Source of the DNA: JAFEDN01 sp965651935
GTDB lineage: Bacteria; Pseudomonadota; Gammaproteobacteria; Coxiellales; Coxiellaceae
Length of the DNA stretch: 50,600 bases
Direction: 5' to 3'
NCBI GenBank assembly: GCA_965651935.1
Contig: CBFGTC010000015.1
Location: 1 to 50,600, forward strand
Below, piece after piece: positions 43,539 to 50,600 of this stretch. Position 1 is the first letter of the stretch. Each line of letters begins with the position of its first letter. The translations under genes and the position numbers were made by a program. The notes below the pieces were generated by a model that had not been told where the DNA came from, did no database searches, and saw only the letters and a list, made by a program, of their open reading frames with translations.

Positions 43539-43558
43539 TGTGGATAAACTGTGGATTA
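43539..43558 (-). promoter_or_regulatory. DnaA-box-like repeats upstream of nrdA
   Basis: TGTGGATAA (43539-43547) is an exact complement of the DnaA box TTATCCACA. TGTGGATTA (43550-43558) differs from it at one position and is phased 11 bp away. In E. coli nrdAB is known to be regulated by DnaA at its promoter, so a replication-coupled control is plausible here. Confidence 0.5.
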
Positions 43559-43642
43559 ACTGTGTCGCCGGCGCGATAGCGAGATTCGTCTGTAGGAATG
43601 TTGAAAAAAATATGGAACAATGTACCTAATAATATAGCGTTT

Positions 43643-43717
43643 CCCGTTTTTATTGAAACGGGTCCTTACGCGATGGGGGATTTTTAAGTGCGAGCATCGG
43701 CTTGCCGGGCGCAGCAT
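43643..43717 (+). repeat. dispersed repeat, copy 4 (diverged)
   Basis: A 7-bp hairpin CCCGTTT / AAACGGG (43643-43662), then TACGCGATGGGGG, then GAGCATCGGCTTGCCGGGCG followed by CAGCAT. The same order occurs in the copy at 14287-14400, with GAGCAATTGGCTTGCCAATG at the corresponding place. Copies differ in the lengths between blocks. It separates nrdA from rppH. Confidence 0.55.
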
Positions 43718-43770
43718 CAAAAAAAGATAGCATTTCCATATTAATGGGAATCAAAAAATAGCGAGTCCTT

Positions 43771-44259
43771 GTGATTGATGAAAATGGCTTTCGCTACAAT
43801 GTCGGTGTTGTCATCGTCAATACCCGCGGCGAATGTTTGTGGGGCAGACGCGTCAGCAATCCTTCCGCTTGGCAGTTTCCTCAAGGGGGAATTGATCAGG
43901 GTGAAAGTGAACAACAAGCCATGTATCGTGAATTGTATGAAGAATTGGGTTTACAGCCTGCCGATGTCGCAATCCACGGCAAAATCCAAGATTGGCTGTA
44001 CTATAAAATCCCCCCTCAATTTCAAAGGTTGGGGAAAAATCCAGTTTGTATTGGTCAAAAACAAAAATGGTTTTTGTTACAGCTGCTTTGTGAAGACAGT
44101 CATGTTAAATTAGACGCGTGTCTACCAGCGGAATTCGATTGTTGGAAATGGGTCGATTATTGGTACCCATTAACCACGGTAGTGTCCTTTAAAAAAGAGA
44201 TATATTCTCAGGTCCTGAAAGCATTCGCGCCATTAGTGGCGTCTTTGATTCAAAAATGA
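43771..44259 (+). CDS. rppH: RNA 5'-pyrophosphohydrolase RppH
   Basis: A 162-aa Nudix hydrolase that removes pyrophosphate from mRNA 5' ends to trigger decay. The Nudix box is GGIDQGESEQQAMYRELYEELGL, split here as GGIDQGESEQQAMYRELY plus EELGL. N-terminal RYNVGVVIVN and WQFPQGG are typical of RppH. GTG start. It precedes ptsP, the conserved gammaproteobacterial pair. Confidence 0.95.
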   Translation: MIDENGFRYNVGVVIVNTRGECLWGRRVSNPSAWQFPQGGIDQGESEQQAMYRELYEELGLQPADVAIHGKIQDWLYYKIPPQFQRLGKNPVCIGQKQKWFLLQLLCEDSHVKLDACLPAEFDCWKWVDYWYPLTTVVSFKKEIYSQVLKAFAPLVASLIQK

Positions 44260-44440
44260 ATCACATTTCTAACTCGATGGAGGAGGACTCGAAGGAATCG
44301 CGATTTTGCTCTTTGAAGGCAAGAATTGGTCCTGTTTAACACAGCGTCAGGACAGGAAAGCAAATGAACGGATTTTTTGGCGAAGCAAAAATCCCAGGTT
44401 TGGCTGTGAAAAAAACTTTTATTGTAGATGGGAACTTTGA
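44260..44440 (+). other. rppH-ptsP gap with two small hairpins
   Basis: GTCCTG / CAGGAC around 44331-44356 and GATTTTT / AAAAATC around 44372-44394 are short inverted repeats. They may attenuate transcription or process the transcript between the two genes. No reading frame is credible. Confidence 0.35.
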
Positions 44441-46705
44441 ATGTTAGCTTCATTGCGACGAATCATTCATGAAATGGATCTTGCTACCGATTTACCTGCC
44501 GCATTAAATCTGGTAGTGAAACATGTGCATGAGGAATTGCCTGTCGAAATTTGCAGTCTTTTTTTACTGGATGAAGAGCGGGTGGAATATGTTTTGATGG
44601 CGGTGGCGGGTGGCTCTAGCGCATTAATAGGAAAATTAAGGATCAAGCTGGGTGAAGGGTTAATTGGCCAAGTGGGTGAACGTGAAGAACCCATTAATTT
44701 AGCGGATGCTTCCGCTTATTCCGATATCCTCGATCTGAATGACGGCGACTATCGGGGTTTCTTGGGCGTGCCAATTTTTTACCAAGCCCATTTATTGGGT
44801 GTCATTGTCGCACAGCAAAAAAAAGCCCAGCAATTCGACCCTGAAACCACCTCTTTGTTAATGACCGTGGCAGTTCAAGTGGCCAGTGATATCGCTGAAG
44901 GTTGTGCTAAAGGCGGCTTGCACACGGCGATTAAGAACAAACAGCGCCGTGTCAAGGAACTCAATGGGCTGCCAGGCTCGCCCGGTGTCGCCATAGGCAA
45001 AGGTGTGGTGTTTTTTCCTCCCGCTGACCTCAACGCCGTGCCGGATCGGGCTATTACCGATATTAAAAAAGAACAGGAATTATTTGAAGAGGCCTTGCTG
45101 AAAGCGCGAGAAGAAGTTCATCAGCTGCAGATGCGCGCCCAGTCTCTGTTATCCGTGGCGGAGCAAGCATTATTTGATGCTTATATGCGCATATTAGACA
45201 GTCGCAGCTTAATGAATAAAATTTTAGAAGAAATTAACGGTGGTCAATGGGCGCAAGGCGCTTTAAAGCGAGTGATAAAGCGTCATATCCTTCATTTTGA
45301 AGCATTTGAGGATCCCTATCTTAGAGAGCGGGCCGCTGATTTTCGCGATTTAGGTTTACGTATCCTGAGGCATTTGCAAACTGAAAAAGCCACCCCGGTG
45401 GAAGAATATCCCAAGAAAACCATTTTAATTAGCGAAGAAGTCACTGCTAGTAATATTTTGGAGGTGCCTCGTGATCGCTTGGTGGGTATTATTTCCAGTT
45501 CGGGTTCAGCCAATTCTCATGTGGCAATTTTAGCGCGTTCACTGGGTGTTCCAGCAGTCATGGGCCTCACGGGTGTGATTATAGATCAATTGGCGAATAG
45601 AGAATTGATTGTGGATGGTTACAACGGTCAAGTGTATGTTTCGCCTGTCCCGGCTTTGAAAAAAGAATTTCAAGCATTGATATTGGAAGAACAGCAATTG
45701 GATGCTGAATTGACTAAGCTGACAAATCTTCCCGCCGAAACGCAAGATGGCCATGTCATTTCTTTATTTATTAATACCGGATTATTGTTGGATGGAGAGT
45801 TAGCCACTTTGGGGGCGGAAGCGCAAGGGGTGGGATTGTATCGCACTGAACTGGCTTTTATGATCCGCGATCGTTTCCCTAGTGAGAAGGAGCAACAAAC
45901 TTTATATCAGCAATTATTGTCTACATTTTTTCCAAAACCGGTGGTGATGCGCACTTTAGACATTGGTGGCGATAAAACTTTGCCCTATTTCCCTGTAGAA
46001 GAGCCTAATCCTTTTTTAGGATGGCGAGGCATCCGTGTCAGTTTAGATCATCCTGAGATTTTTCTGCAACAAATTCGCGCCATGCTCTGTGCTAGTATTG
46101 GATTAGATAATTTGTCGATATTGTTACCCATGATCACCAACGTATCTGAAGTGGAGCAAGCTTTGTATTTAATCAAGCAAGGCTATTTAGAATTGGTGGA
46201 AGAAAATCCTACTTTAAAAATGCCGAAAATGGGTTTAATGGTGGAAACACCGGCGGCGGTTTATCAAGCTTATGAAATGGCCAAGCGGGTGGATTTTATG
46301 TCGGTGGGGAGTAACGATTTAATTCAGTATTTATTGGCGGTGGATAGAAATAATCCTCATGTTGCTGCCACTTACACGGGTTATCATCCCGCGGTTTTGC
46401 GGTCACTACAGCAAGCGGTAAAAAGCTGTCATAAAGCCAAGAAGCCCATTGGTATTTGTGGGGAACTGGCTAGCGACCCTTTAATGATATTGCTGTTACT
46501 GGCTATGGGCTTTGATAGTTTGAGTATGAGTCCGCGCAGTTTATTGCGGGTGAAATGGGTTATTCGGCGATTTACTTTAGAACGTGCGAAACAAATTTTA
46601 AAACAGGTATTAAAGATGGATGACGCTGTGGAAATCCGCAATCATTTGGAGATGGTCGTTGAAGAGCATGGATTGGCAGGTCTGATCCGCGCCGGTAAAT
46701 CATAG
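44441..46705 (+). CDS. ptsP: phosphoenolpyruvate-protein phosphotransferase PtsP (nitrogen PTS EI)
   Basis: A 754-aa enzyme. An N-terminal GAF domain (about 15-165, with LGEGLIGQVGEREEPINLAD) precedes a full EI module. The phospho-His is in SGSANSHVAILARSLGVPAV, PEP-binding motifs are EAQGVGLYRTELAFM, MRTLDIGGDKTLPYF and GWRGIRVSLD, and the active-site Cys is in KPIGICGELASDP. It passes phosphate from PEP to NPr and EIIA-Ntr, reporting nitrogen status. GlnB-like inputs act through GAF in relatives. Confidence 0.96.
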   Translation: MLASLRRIIHEMDLATDLPAALNLVVKHVHEELPVEICSLFLLDEERVEYVLMAVAGGSSALIGKLRIKLGEGLIGQVGEREEPINLADASAYSDILDLNDGDYRGFLGVPIFYQAHLLGVIVAQQKKAQQFDPETTSLLMTVAVQVASDIAEGCAKGGLHTAIKNKQRRVKELNGLPGSPGVAIGKGVVFFPPADLNAVPDRAITDIKKEQELFEEALLKAREEVHQLQMRAQSLLSVAEQALFDAYMRILDSRSLMNKILEEINGGQWAQGALKRVIKRHILHFEAFEDPYLRERAADFRDLGLRILRHLQTEKATPVEEYPKKTILISEEVTASNILEVPRDRLVGIISSSGSANSHVAILARSLGVPAVMGLTGVIIDQLANRELIVDGYNGQVYVSPVPALKKEFQALILEEQQLDAELTKLTNLPAETQDGHVISLFINTGLLLDGELATLGAEAQGVGLYRTELAFMIRDRFPSEKEQQTLYQQLLSTFFPKPVVMRTLDIGGDKTLPYFPVEEPNPFLGWRGIRVSLDHPEIFLQQIRAMLCASIGLDNLSILLPMITNVSEVEQALYLIKQGYLELVEENPTLKMPKMGLMVETPAAVYQAYEMAKRVDFMSVGSNDLIQYLLAVDRNNPHVAATYTGYHPAVLRSLQQAVKSCHKAKKPIGICGELASDPLMILLLLAMGFDSLSMSPRSLLRVKWVIRRFTLERAKQILKQVLKMDDAVEIRNHLEMVVEEHGLAGLIRAGKS

Positions 46706-46733
46706 CTACTGCGTGCCTATTTTGAAGCAATAC

Positions 46734-46970
46734 TTATGTTAAACTGAATGAGTCTGATGAGCTTATTTCTTTTTTAATTTGTGATTGCGTTATTACTTCA
46801 TTATAAAATGCGTAATTTGAGGGATGTAGTTTTGGTTTTGATGTTGGTAGTTCCCCCTTAGTATGAGTAGGAACTGGCTTTTTTTCTTCAGATTCATTTT
46901 CAGTATAAAAGTATGGGCCAAAAGCGATCCAGTTAGATGGATGTAAACCCCTTTCGTCCTTTTTTGACAT
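46734..46970 (-). CDS. small hypothetical protein with duplicated LHPSN motif
   Basis: A 78-aa hydrophilic protein supported by AAGGA seven bases before the ATG. Two similar segments, LHPSNWIAFG (9-18) and LHPSNYAFYN (48-57), suggest an internal duplication joined by a Lys/Glu/Pro/Thr linker; the C-terminus is Ser-rich. No family recognised. It lies between ptsP and tRNA-Pro and is reverse to ptsP. Confidence 0.5.
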   Translation of the reverse strand: MSKKDERGLHPSNWIAFGPYFYTENESEEKKPVPTHTKGELPTSKPKLHPSNYAFYNEVITQSQIKKEISSSDSFSLT

Positions 46971-47001
46971 ATTTTATCCTTTTGTTAGTTTAATAAAGTT
47001 T

Positions 47002-47075
47002 TCGGGGTGACAGGATTCGAACTTGCGACCCCTACGTCCCGAACGTAGTGCTCTACCAGGCTGAGCTACACCCCG
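47002..47075 (-). tRNA. tRNA-Pro (CGG)
   Basis: On the reverse strand the acceptor stem pairs CGGGGTG with CACCCCG, the D-arm is AGCTCAGCCTGGTAGAGC, the anticodon stem is CTACG/CGTAG with loop TTCGGGA (anticodon CGG), and the T-arm is AGTTCGAATCC-like. Discriminator A, no encoded CCA. It reads CCG codons. Confidence 0.95.
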
Positions 47076-47164
47076 AAGGCCGATAGTGTAGTAGATTAAA
47101 CCATCTCTGGCAATGTTTGCCCAATCAAATAATATTGATGATTTAGGCGGTGATGAAATTTTAA

Positions 47165-48181
47165 TTAATAATGCCGCTCTAAAACAAAGATGACTAAGTC
47201 GCGCATGGCTTGGAGTAAAGCGTTATCTTCAAACCCATTTAAAGCATCTAGAGCAAGTTGAGCATGTTTTTGGGCGATGGTCAAAGTGTATTCTTGCGCC
47301 TTAACACTGGTCATGATAGCGATAATTTCCTCAAACTGACTCGCATCCCCTTGGCGGATAGAATGACGTATTTGCTCAGCTTGTAAAGGCGAACAATGCT
47401 GTAAAGTATAGATTAACGGCAAGGTTGCCCGGCCTTCCACTAAGTCATCGCCTTTATTCTTACCCATTTCATTGGAGGTGTAGTCCAAAAGATCATCAAT
47501 GATTTGGAAAGCAATCCCTAAATGTAATCCATAAGTGGCCAAAGCGTGTTGCGCGGCTGGGGTACAGGCTTTACTCAATAGCGCCCCGGTTTCCGCAGCG
47601 GCGCTAAATAAACACGCAGTTTTACGGCGGACCACTTCCAAATAATTGGCTTCGGTAATATTGGGGTTATGGCGATTGAGTAATTGACTCACTTCGCCTT
47701 CAGCGATTAAATTGGTGGTTTGCGCTAATACGTGCATGACGGCGGGATCATTGCGCCGATTTAATAATTGAAACGCGCGGGAATATAAAAAATCACCGAC
47801 TAAGACGCTAATTTGGTTGCCCCAAATTTGATTTGCCGTTTCTTGCCCGCGGCGCAGCTTGGACGCATCTACTACGTCATCGTGGAGCAGGGTAGCGGTG
47901 TGGATGAATTCAATAATGGCGGCAAGTTCGTAATGGGAAGAACCCTTACATCCAAAATAGTTAGCGCTTAAAAGCACCAGCACAGGGCGCAGCCTTTTTC
48001 CCCCGCTATCGATAATTCGCGTGGCAATGGTTTTAATCATTTCCACGTCGGAATTTAATTGTTCTATTATTAGCTTGTTTGTGGCTGACAAATCAGCGGC
48101 AAGCAGATTTTGAATTTCCTCTAGGATTTTTTTCGGTGGGTTTTTTTTAAGATCGGGCGCCGTTGCTACCATAGGTGCCAT
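47165..48181 (-). CDS. ispB: octaprenyl-type polyprenyl diphosphate synthase
   Basis: A 338-aa trans-prenyltransferase making the side chain of respiratory quinones. The first Asp-rich motif is LLHDDVVDAS and the second QIIDDLLDYT. GGKRLRPVLVLL and EGEVSQLL are also present. The open frame runs 26 codons further upstream (to 48259), but that part is hydrophobic, unlike the family. I use MAPMVATAP, whose ribosome site is weak, so the exact start is uncertain. Divergent from rplU-rpmA-obgE, as in other gammaproteobacteria. Confidence 0.92.
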   Translation of the reverse strand: MAPMVATAPDLKKNPPKKILEEIQNLLAADLSATNKLIIEQLNSDVEMIKTIATRIIDSGGKRLRPVLVLLSANYFGCKGSSHYELAAIIEFIHTATLLHDDVVDASKLRRGQETANQIWGNQISVLVGDFLYSRAFQLLNRRNDPAVMHVLAQTTNLIAEGEVSQLLNRHNPNITEANYLEVVRRKTACLFSAAAETGALLSKACTPAAQHALATYGLHLGIAFQIIDDLLDYTSNEMGKNKGDDLVEGRATLPLIYTLQHCSPLQAEQIRHSIRQGDASQFEEIIAIMTSVKAQEYTLTIAQKHAQLALDALNGFEDNALLQAMRDLVIFVLERHY

Positions 48182-48248
48182 GCTAGGGAGTCTGCATCGT
48201 GCTGTCAAGTAAAAAAATATCGGCCAATCTAAAACCAAAATTATATAG

Positions 48249-48297
48249 CCCCCTTGCATATTAGGGGGAAGTTGCTTAAAATAACTGTCTTTTTAAG
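48249..48297 (+). promoter_or_regulatory. rplU leader with two hairpins
   Basis: CCCCCT (48249-48254) pairs with AGGGGG (48263-48268), and CTTAAAA (48275-48281) pairs with TTTTAAG (48291-48297), the second ending about 28 bases before the rplU start. Ribosomal-protein operons often have structured leaders for autoregulation; a role for L21 here is inference. Confidence 0.35.
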
Positions 48298-48324
48298 AAT
48301 TTTGAATGAGAGCGAGGAACTATC

Positions 48325-48642
48325 ATGTACGCAGTGATCCGCAGTGGCGGTAAACAATATCGAGTCAGCCCTGGGCAAATATTAAAAGTGGAAAAATTAC
48401 CAGCCGACGCCGGACAAGCTGTAAAATTTGAAGAAGTTTTATTTGTTGGAGACGGTGATCAGTTCAAGCAAGGCGCCCCTTTGGTTGCCAATGCCGTGGT
48501 CACGGCTGAAGTAATACAGCATGGCCGCAATAAAAAAATTAAAATTATCAAATTGAAAAGACGTAAACATCATTTAAAGCATCAAGGCCACAGACAACAT
48601 TTTACGGCGATCAAAGTCACCGGAATTGATGTCGGCGTTTAA
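48325..48642 (+). CDS. rplU: 50S ribosomal protein L21
   Basis: A 105-aa protein with MYAVIRSGGKQYRVSPGQIL at the start and the RNA-binding KLKRRKHHLKHQGHRQHFT signature near the end. Ribosome site GAGCGAGGAA precedes the ATG. First gene of rplU-rpmA-obgE. Confidence 0.98.
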   Translation: MYAVIRSGGKQYRVSPGQILKVEKLPADAGQAVKFEEVLFVGDGDQFKQGAPLVANAVVTAEVIQHGRNKKIKIIKLKRRKHHLKHQGHRQHFTAIKVTGIDVGV

Positions 48643-48658
48643 GTACGAGGAATAATTC

Positions 48659-48922
48659 ATGGCACATAAAAAAGCAGGCGGTAGTACCCGCAACGGTCGA
48701 GATTCCATATCAAAACGATTAGGCGTTAAACGTTTTGGTGGTGAAATTGTCGTTCCAGGCAATATTATCATTCGCCAGCGTGGCACCCAATATCATCCCG
48801 GCCCTGGCGTGGGGATGGGGCGTGACCATACTTTATATGCCTTGGTCGCGGGTAAAGTCGTATTTGTGCGTAAAGGGCGTCAAAATAATCATTTCGTCTG
48901 CGTGGAAGAGCCCGCACAATAA
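48659..48922 (+). CDS. rpmA: 50S ribosomal protein L27
   Basis: An 87-aa protein starting MAHKKAGGSTRNGRDS, with the conserved LGVKRFGGEIVVPGNIIIRQ and RGTQYHPGPGVGMGRDHTLY. It lies near the peptidyl-transferase centre. 16 bases after rplU. Confidence 0.98.
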   Translation: MAHKKAGGSTRNGRDSISKRLGVKRFGGEIVVPGNIIIRQRGTQYHPGPGVGMGRDHTLYALVAGKVVFVRKGRQNNHFVCVEEPAQ

Positions 48923-48928
48923 ATATTT

Positions 48929-49954
48929 GTGAAATTCGTTGATGAAGTTACTATTCGTGTTGAAGCCGGCAAAGGCGGGGCTGGTTGCCTTAGCTTTCGC
49001 CGTGAAAAATACGTGCCTCGCGGCGGTCCAGACGGCGGCGACGGCGGTGATGGTGGCAGCGTCTTTTTAGTCGCCGATTCAGGAATAAATACCCTTATGG
49101 ATTTTCGTCATAAGCGCATATTACGTGCGCAAAATGGCGGTTACGGTACCGGTAAGCTCTGTACTGGTAAAAAGGGTGAAGATTTGTTGGTCCCTGTGCC
49201 TATTGGCACCAGCGTATACGATACTCAAACCCAAGAACTGGTCGGTGATTTAACTCAACACGGTGAAACGTTATGCGTTGCGAAAGGAGGTCAGCACGGT
49301 TTAGGTAACGCCCGTTTCAAAAGCAGTACTAACCGCGCTCCCCGCCAAACTACTCCGGGTACAGATGGGGAGCAGCGTGATCTGCGGCTGGAGTTGAAAT
49401 TGCTTGCTGATGTGGGTCTTTGCGGTTTGCCCAACGCCGGTAAATCAACCCTAATACGCGCCGTTTCCCATGCCACTCCTAAGGTGGCGGATTATCCGTT
49501 TACTACCCTGCATCCGCATCTTGGCGTGGTCGACGTCGGTGAATTTCAGAGTTTTGTGGTGGCAGATATTCCGGGGCTCATTGCTGGGGCCAGTGAAGGC
49601 GTTGGTTTAGGAGTCCGATTTTTAAAGCATTTAAGTCGGACTCGGTTATTGCTACAGGTAGTGGATATCTCAGAGTTTGAAACTCAAAATCCGGTTTCGG
49701 CTATCCAAACTGTGGCCAAAGAATTGCAATTATTTAGTTCGGATTTAGCGGCAAAAGAACGTTGGCTAGTATTTAATAAAATTGATTTACTGCCTGAGGA
49801 TGAACTCGAACAGCGTTGCCAAGAAATCCTTCATGACTGTCAATGGCAAGGTCCTGTCTTTAAAGTTTCTGGTGTTCAACGAAAAGGGACAGCTGAGCTG
49901 TGTCAAAAAATTATGGCTTATTTGGAGCACCAAAAAGTCATTTCAGAGAGTTAA
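48929..49954 (+). CDS. obgE: Obg family GTPase
   Basis: A 341-aa essential ribosome-associated GTPase. The glycine-rich Obg fold (KFVDEVTIRVEAGKGGAGC, GGPDGGDGGDGGSVFLVAD) precedes the G domain with G1 GLPNAGKSTL, G2/switch DYPFTTLHP, G3 DIPGLIAGAS, G4 NKIDLL and G5 SGVQ. The variable C-terminal extension is short. GTG start; seven bases after rpmA. Confidence 0.97.
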   Translation: MKFVDEVTIRVEAGKGGAGCLSFRREKYVPRGGPDGGDGGDGGSVFLVADSGINTLMDFRHKRILRAQNGGYGTGKLCTGKKGEDLLVPVPIGTSVYDTQTQELVGDLTQHGETLCVAKGGQHGLGNARFKSSTNRAPRQTTPGTDGEQRDLRLELKLLADVGLCGLPNAGKSTLIRAVSHATPKVADYPFTTLHPHLGVVDVGEFQSFVVADIPGLIAGASEGVGLGVRFLKHLSRTRLLLQVVDISEFETQNPVSAIQTVAKELQLFSSDLAAKERWLVFNKIDLLPEDELEQRCQEILHDCQWQGPVFKVSGVQRKGTAELCQKIMAYLEHQKVISES

Positions 49955-50186
49955 TCGTTAAAAATGTAAGTATTCAAGAGTAATTTTTGCTCTCCAAAGC
50001 GGTAATTGCATCCAAGGGTTTATGCAAACAGTCGATTCCAGCTTGCGCTGATAACCACGACTTGAATATATTCCCGAGCGCAGAAAGGGTGAAAGCACAT
50101 CATGAAATTTTACGAAGATGATTTCAAAAATGGCTGGCGACTCCCCTTGTCCTGGGAAAGGAAAGGGGTTTTAAAGATAACCAGTT

Positions 50187-50465
50187 TTATTGAGCAGGGG
50201 AGACAGCTTGCTTTCGCAGGCTGCGATTTAAGCGGCTTTTTAAGCGAGCGGCTTTATTAGGATGGATTAAGCCTTTGGAAACGGTTTGATCAATGATAGA
50301 AACCGTGGTTTGAAAAGCTTTTAAATCCACGGATTTATCTTTAGCTTCCAAGGCCTTACGGAAATTCTTAACAGATGTACGAAAACGCGAACGCTGAGCG
50401 CCGTTATGAGCAGCGCGCAATTTACTTTGAATTGCTCGTTTAGTTGCCTGTGCTGTATTAGCCAC
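50187..50465 (-). CDS. rpsT: 30S ribosomal protein S20
   Basis: A 92-aa protein, all-helical and strongly basic, with ANTAQATKRAIQSKLRAAHN at the start, RFRTSVKNFRKAL and the closing GLIHPNKAARLKSRLNR. GTG start with GAGGAG upstream. Monocistronic with its own promoter. 49955-50186 between it and obgE shows no credible gene. Confidence 0.97.
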   Translation of the reverse strand: MANTAQATKRAIQSKLRAAHNGAQRSRFRTSVKNFRKALEAKDKSVDLKAFQTTVSIIDQTVSKGLIHPNKAARLKSRLNRSLRKQAVSPAQ

Positions 50466-50501
50466 GTTAAAAACTCCTCTTTTGTATAATAAAAAACGAA
50501 A

Positions 50502-50530
50502 ATTATAGGCGATTTTACAGTTAGAGTCAA
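50502..50530 (-). promoter_or_regulatory. rpsT promoter
   Basis: Read on the reverse strand: TTGACT, 17-base spacer, TATAAT, about 35 bases upstream of the rpsT GTG. Near-consensus vegetative promoter. Confidence 0.75.
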
Positions 50531-50546
50531 TAAATCATTGAACCCT

Positions 50547-50600
50547 TGTCAACCCAAAATTAAAATGTCCCCTCTATTACCAAAGTGAAAATGTCCCCCT
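50547..50600 (+). mobile_element. IS21-family-like left terminus, cut by window end
   Basis: TGTCAA (50547-50552) is followed by two AAA.T.AAAATGTCCCC words, ending near 50572 and 50598 and spaced 26 bp apart. The plan matches 835-884. Orientation suggests that an element body continues beyond the window. Confidence 0.6.

Noticed and set aside
43447..43620. Extension of NrdA upstream of MTQTD
   Set aside because: The extra 58 codons are not conserved-looking and overlap the NrdR/DnaA-type sites.
43775..44113. Second long frame within rppH
   Set aside because: It is an out-of-frame shadow; the other frame has the full Nudix signature.
50102..50260. Plus-strand frame of about 52 codons (MKFYEDDFKNGW...)
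   Set aside because: Overlaps the 3' end of rpsT antisense, has no ribosome site, and probably reflects the rpsT terminator region.
1..50600. CRISPR array or rRNA operon
   Set aside because: No regularly spaced repeats and no rRNA signature sequences were seen on either strand.

Overview
The window is an AT-rich gammaproteobacterial chromosome segment. Several things point to the Legionellales (Legionella/Coxiella-like, host-associated): the housekeeping gene content, a CqsS/LqsS-type kinase core, an LqsR-like response regulator, and large orphan proteins of the kind seen as effector candidates there. The genus cannot be fixed from the sequence alone. No rRNA genes or CRISPR arrays were seen.

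Layout. 1-9284 is accessory DNA downstream of an intact tRNA-Asp gene. Copies of the tRNA 3' end recur at 7774-7788 (exact, 15 bp) and 9260-9284 (degenerate), so this looks like two elements stacked in one tDNA site. The first carries a decayed tyrosine integrase, an IS21-like end remnant, a secreted protein and a compact five-gene cluster. The second carries an ImmA/IrrE-type metallopeptidase gene coupled to a two-TM protein gene. 9294-21346 holds maf, a hemerythrin, cyanophycin synthetase and cyanophycinase, a PpiD-like chaperone without its isomerase domain, glutamate dehydrogenase, a stand-alone cyclic-nucleotide-binding protein, a pteridine-reductase-like SDR, a 542-aa orphan, tpiA and secG. 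21453-30085 is tRNA-Leu and nuoA-nuoI; nuoJ-nuoN are not in the window. 30102-37106 is the reverse-strand block fmdB-DUF502-aspS-yebC-ruvC-ruvA-ruvB, interrupted by an oppositely oriented membrane-protein gene. 37255-39476 is a small accessory patch. 39513-50465 is mostly core: nrdAB, rppH-ptsP, tRNA-Pro, ispB, rplU-rpmA-obgE and rpsT. The window ends inside a second IS21-like end.

Most interesting region. 1493-6281 encodes a LuxI/FeeM-like N-acyltransferase, a Dabb-domain protein, an S-adenosylhomocysteine-hydrolase-like protein lacking key catalytic positions, a soluble PAS histidine kinase with a CqsS/LqsS-type core, and an LqsR-like response regulator. I read this as a candidate small-molecule signalling system. 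It would resemble the Legionella quorum-sensing (Lqs) circuit, but with the PLP-dependent synthase replaced by an acyltransferase-based module and the membrane receptor replaced by a cytosolic PAS sensor. The domain assignments are read from sequence motifs; the signalling function is inference.

How genes work together. CphA and CphB make and mobilise the Asp/Arg storage polymer cyanophycin, and the nearby glutamate dehydrogenase could process the released nitrogen. NuoA-I supply the peripheral arm and part of the membrane arm of complex I, and the remaining membrane subunits must be elsewhere or lost. NrdA/NrdB make dNTPs, with a probable NrdR box pair and DnaA boxes in front of nrdA.
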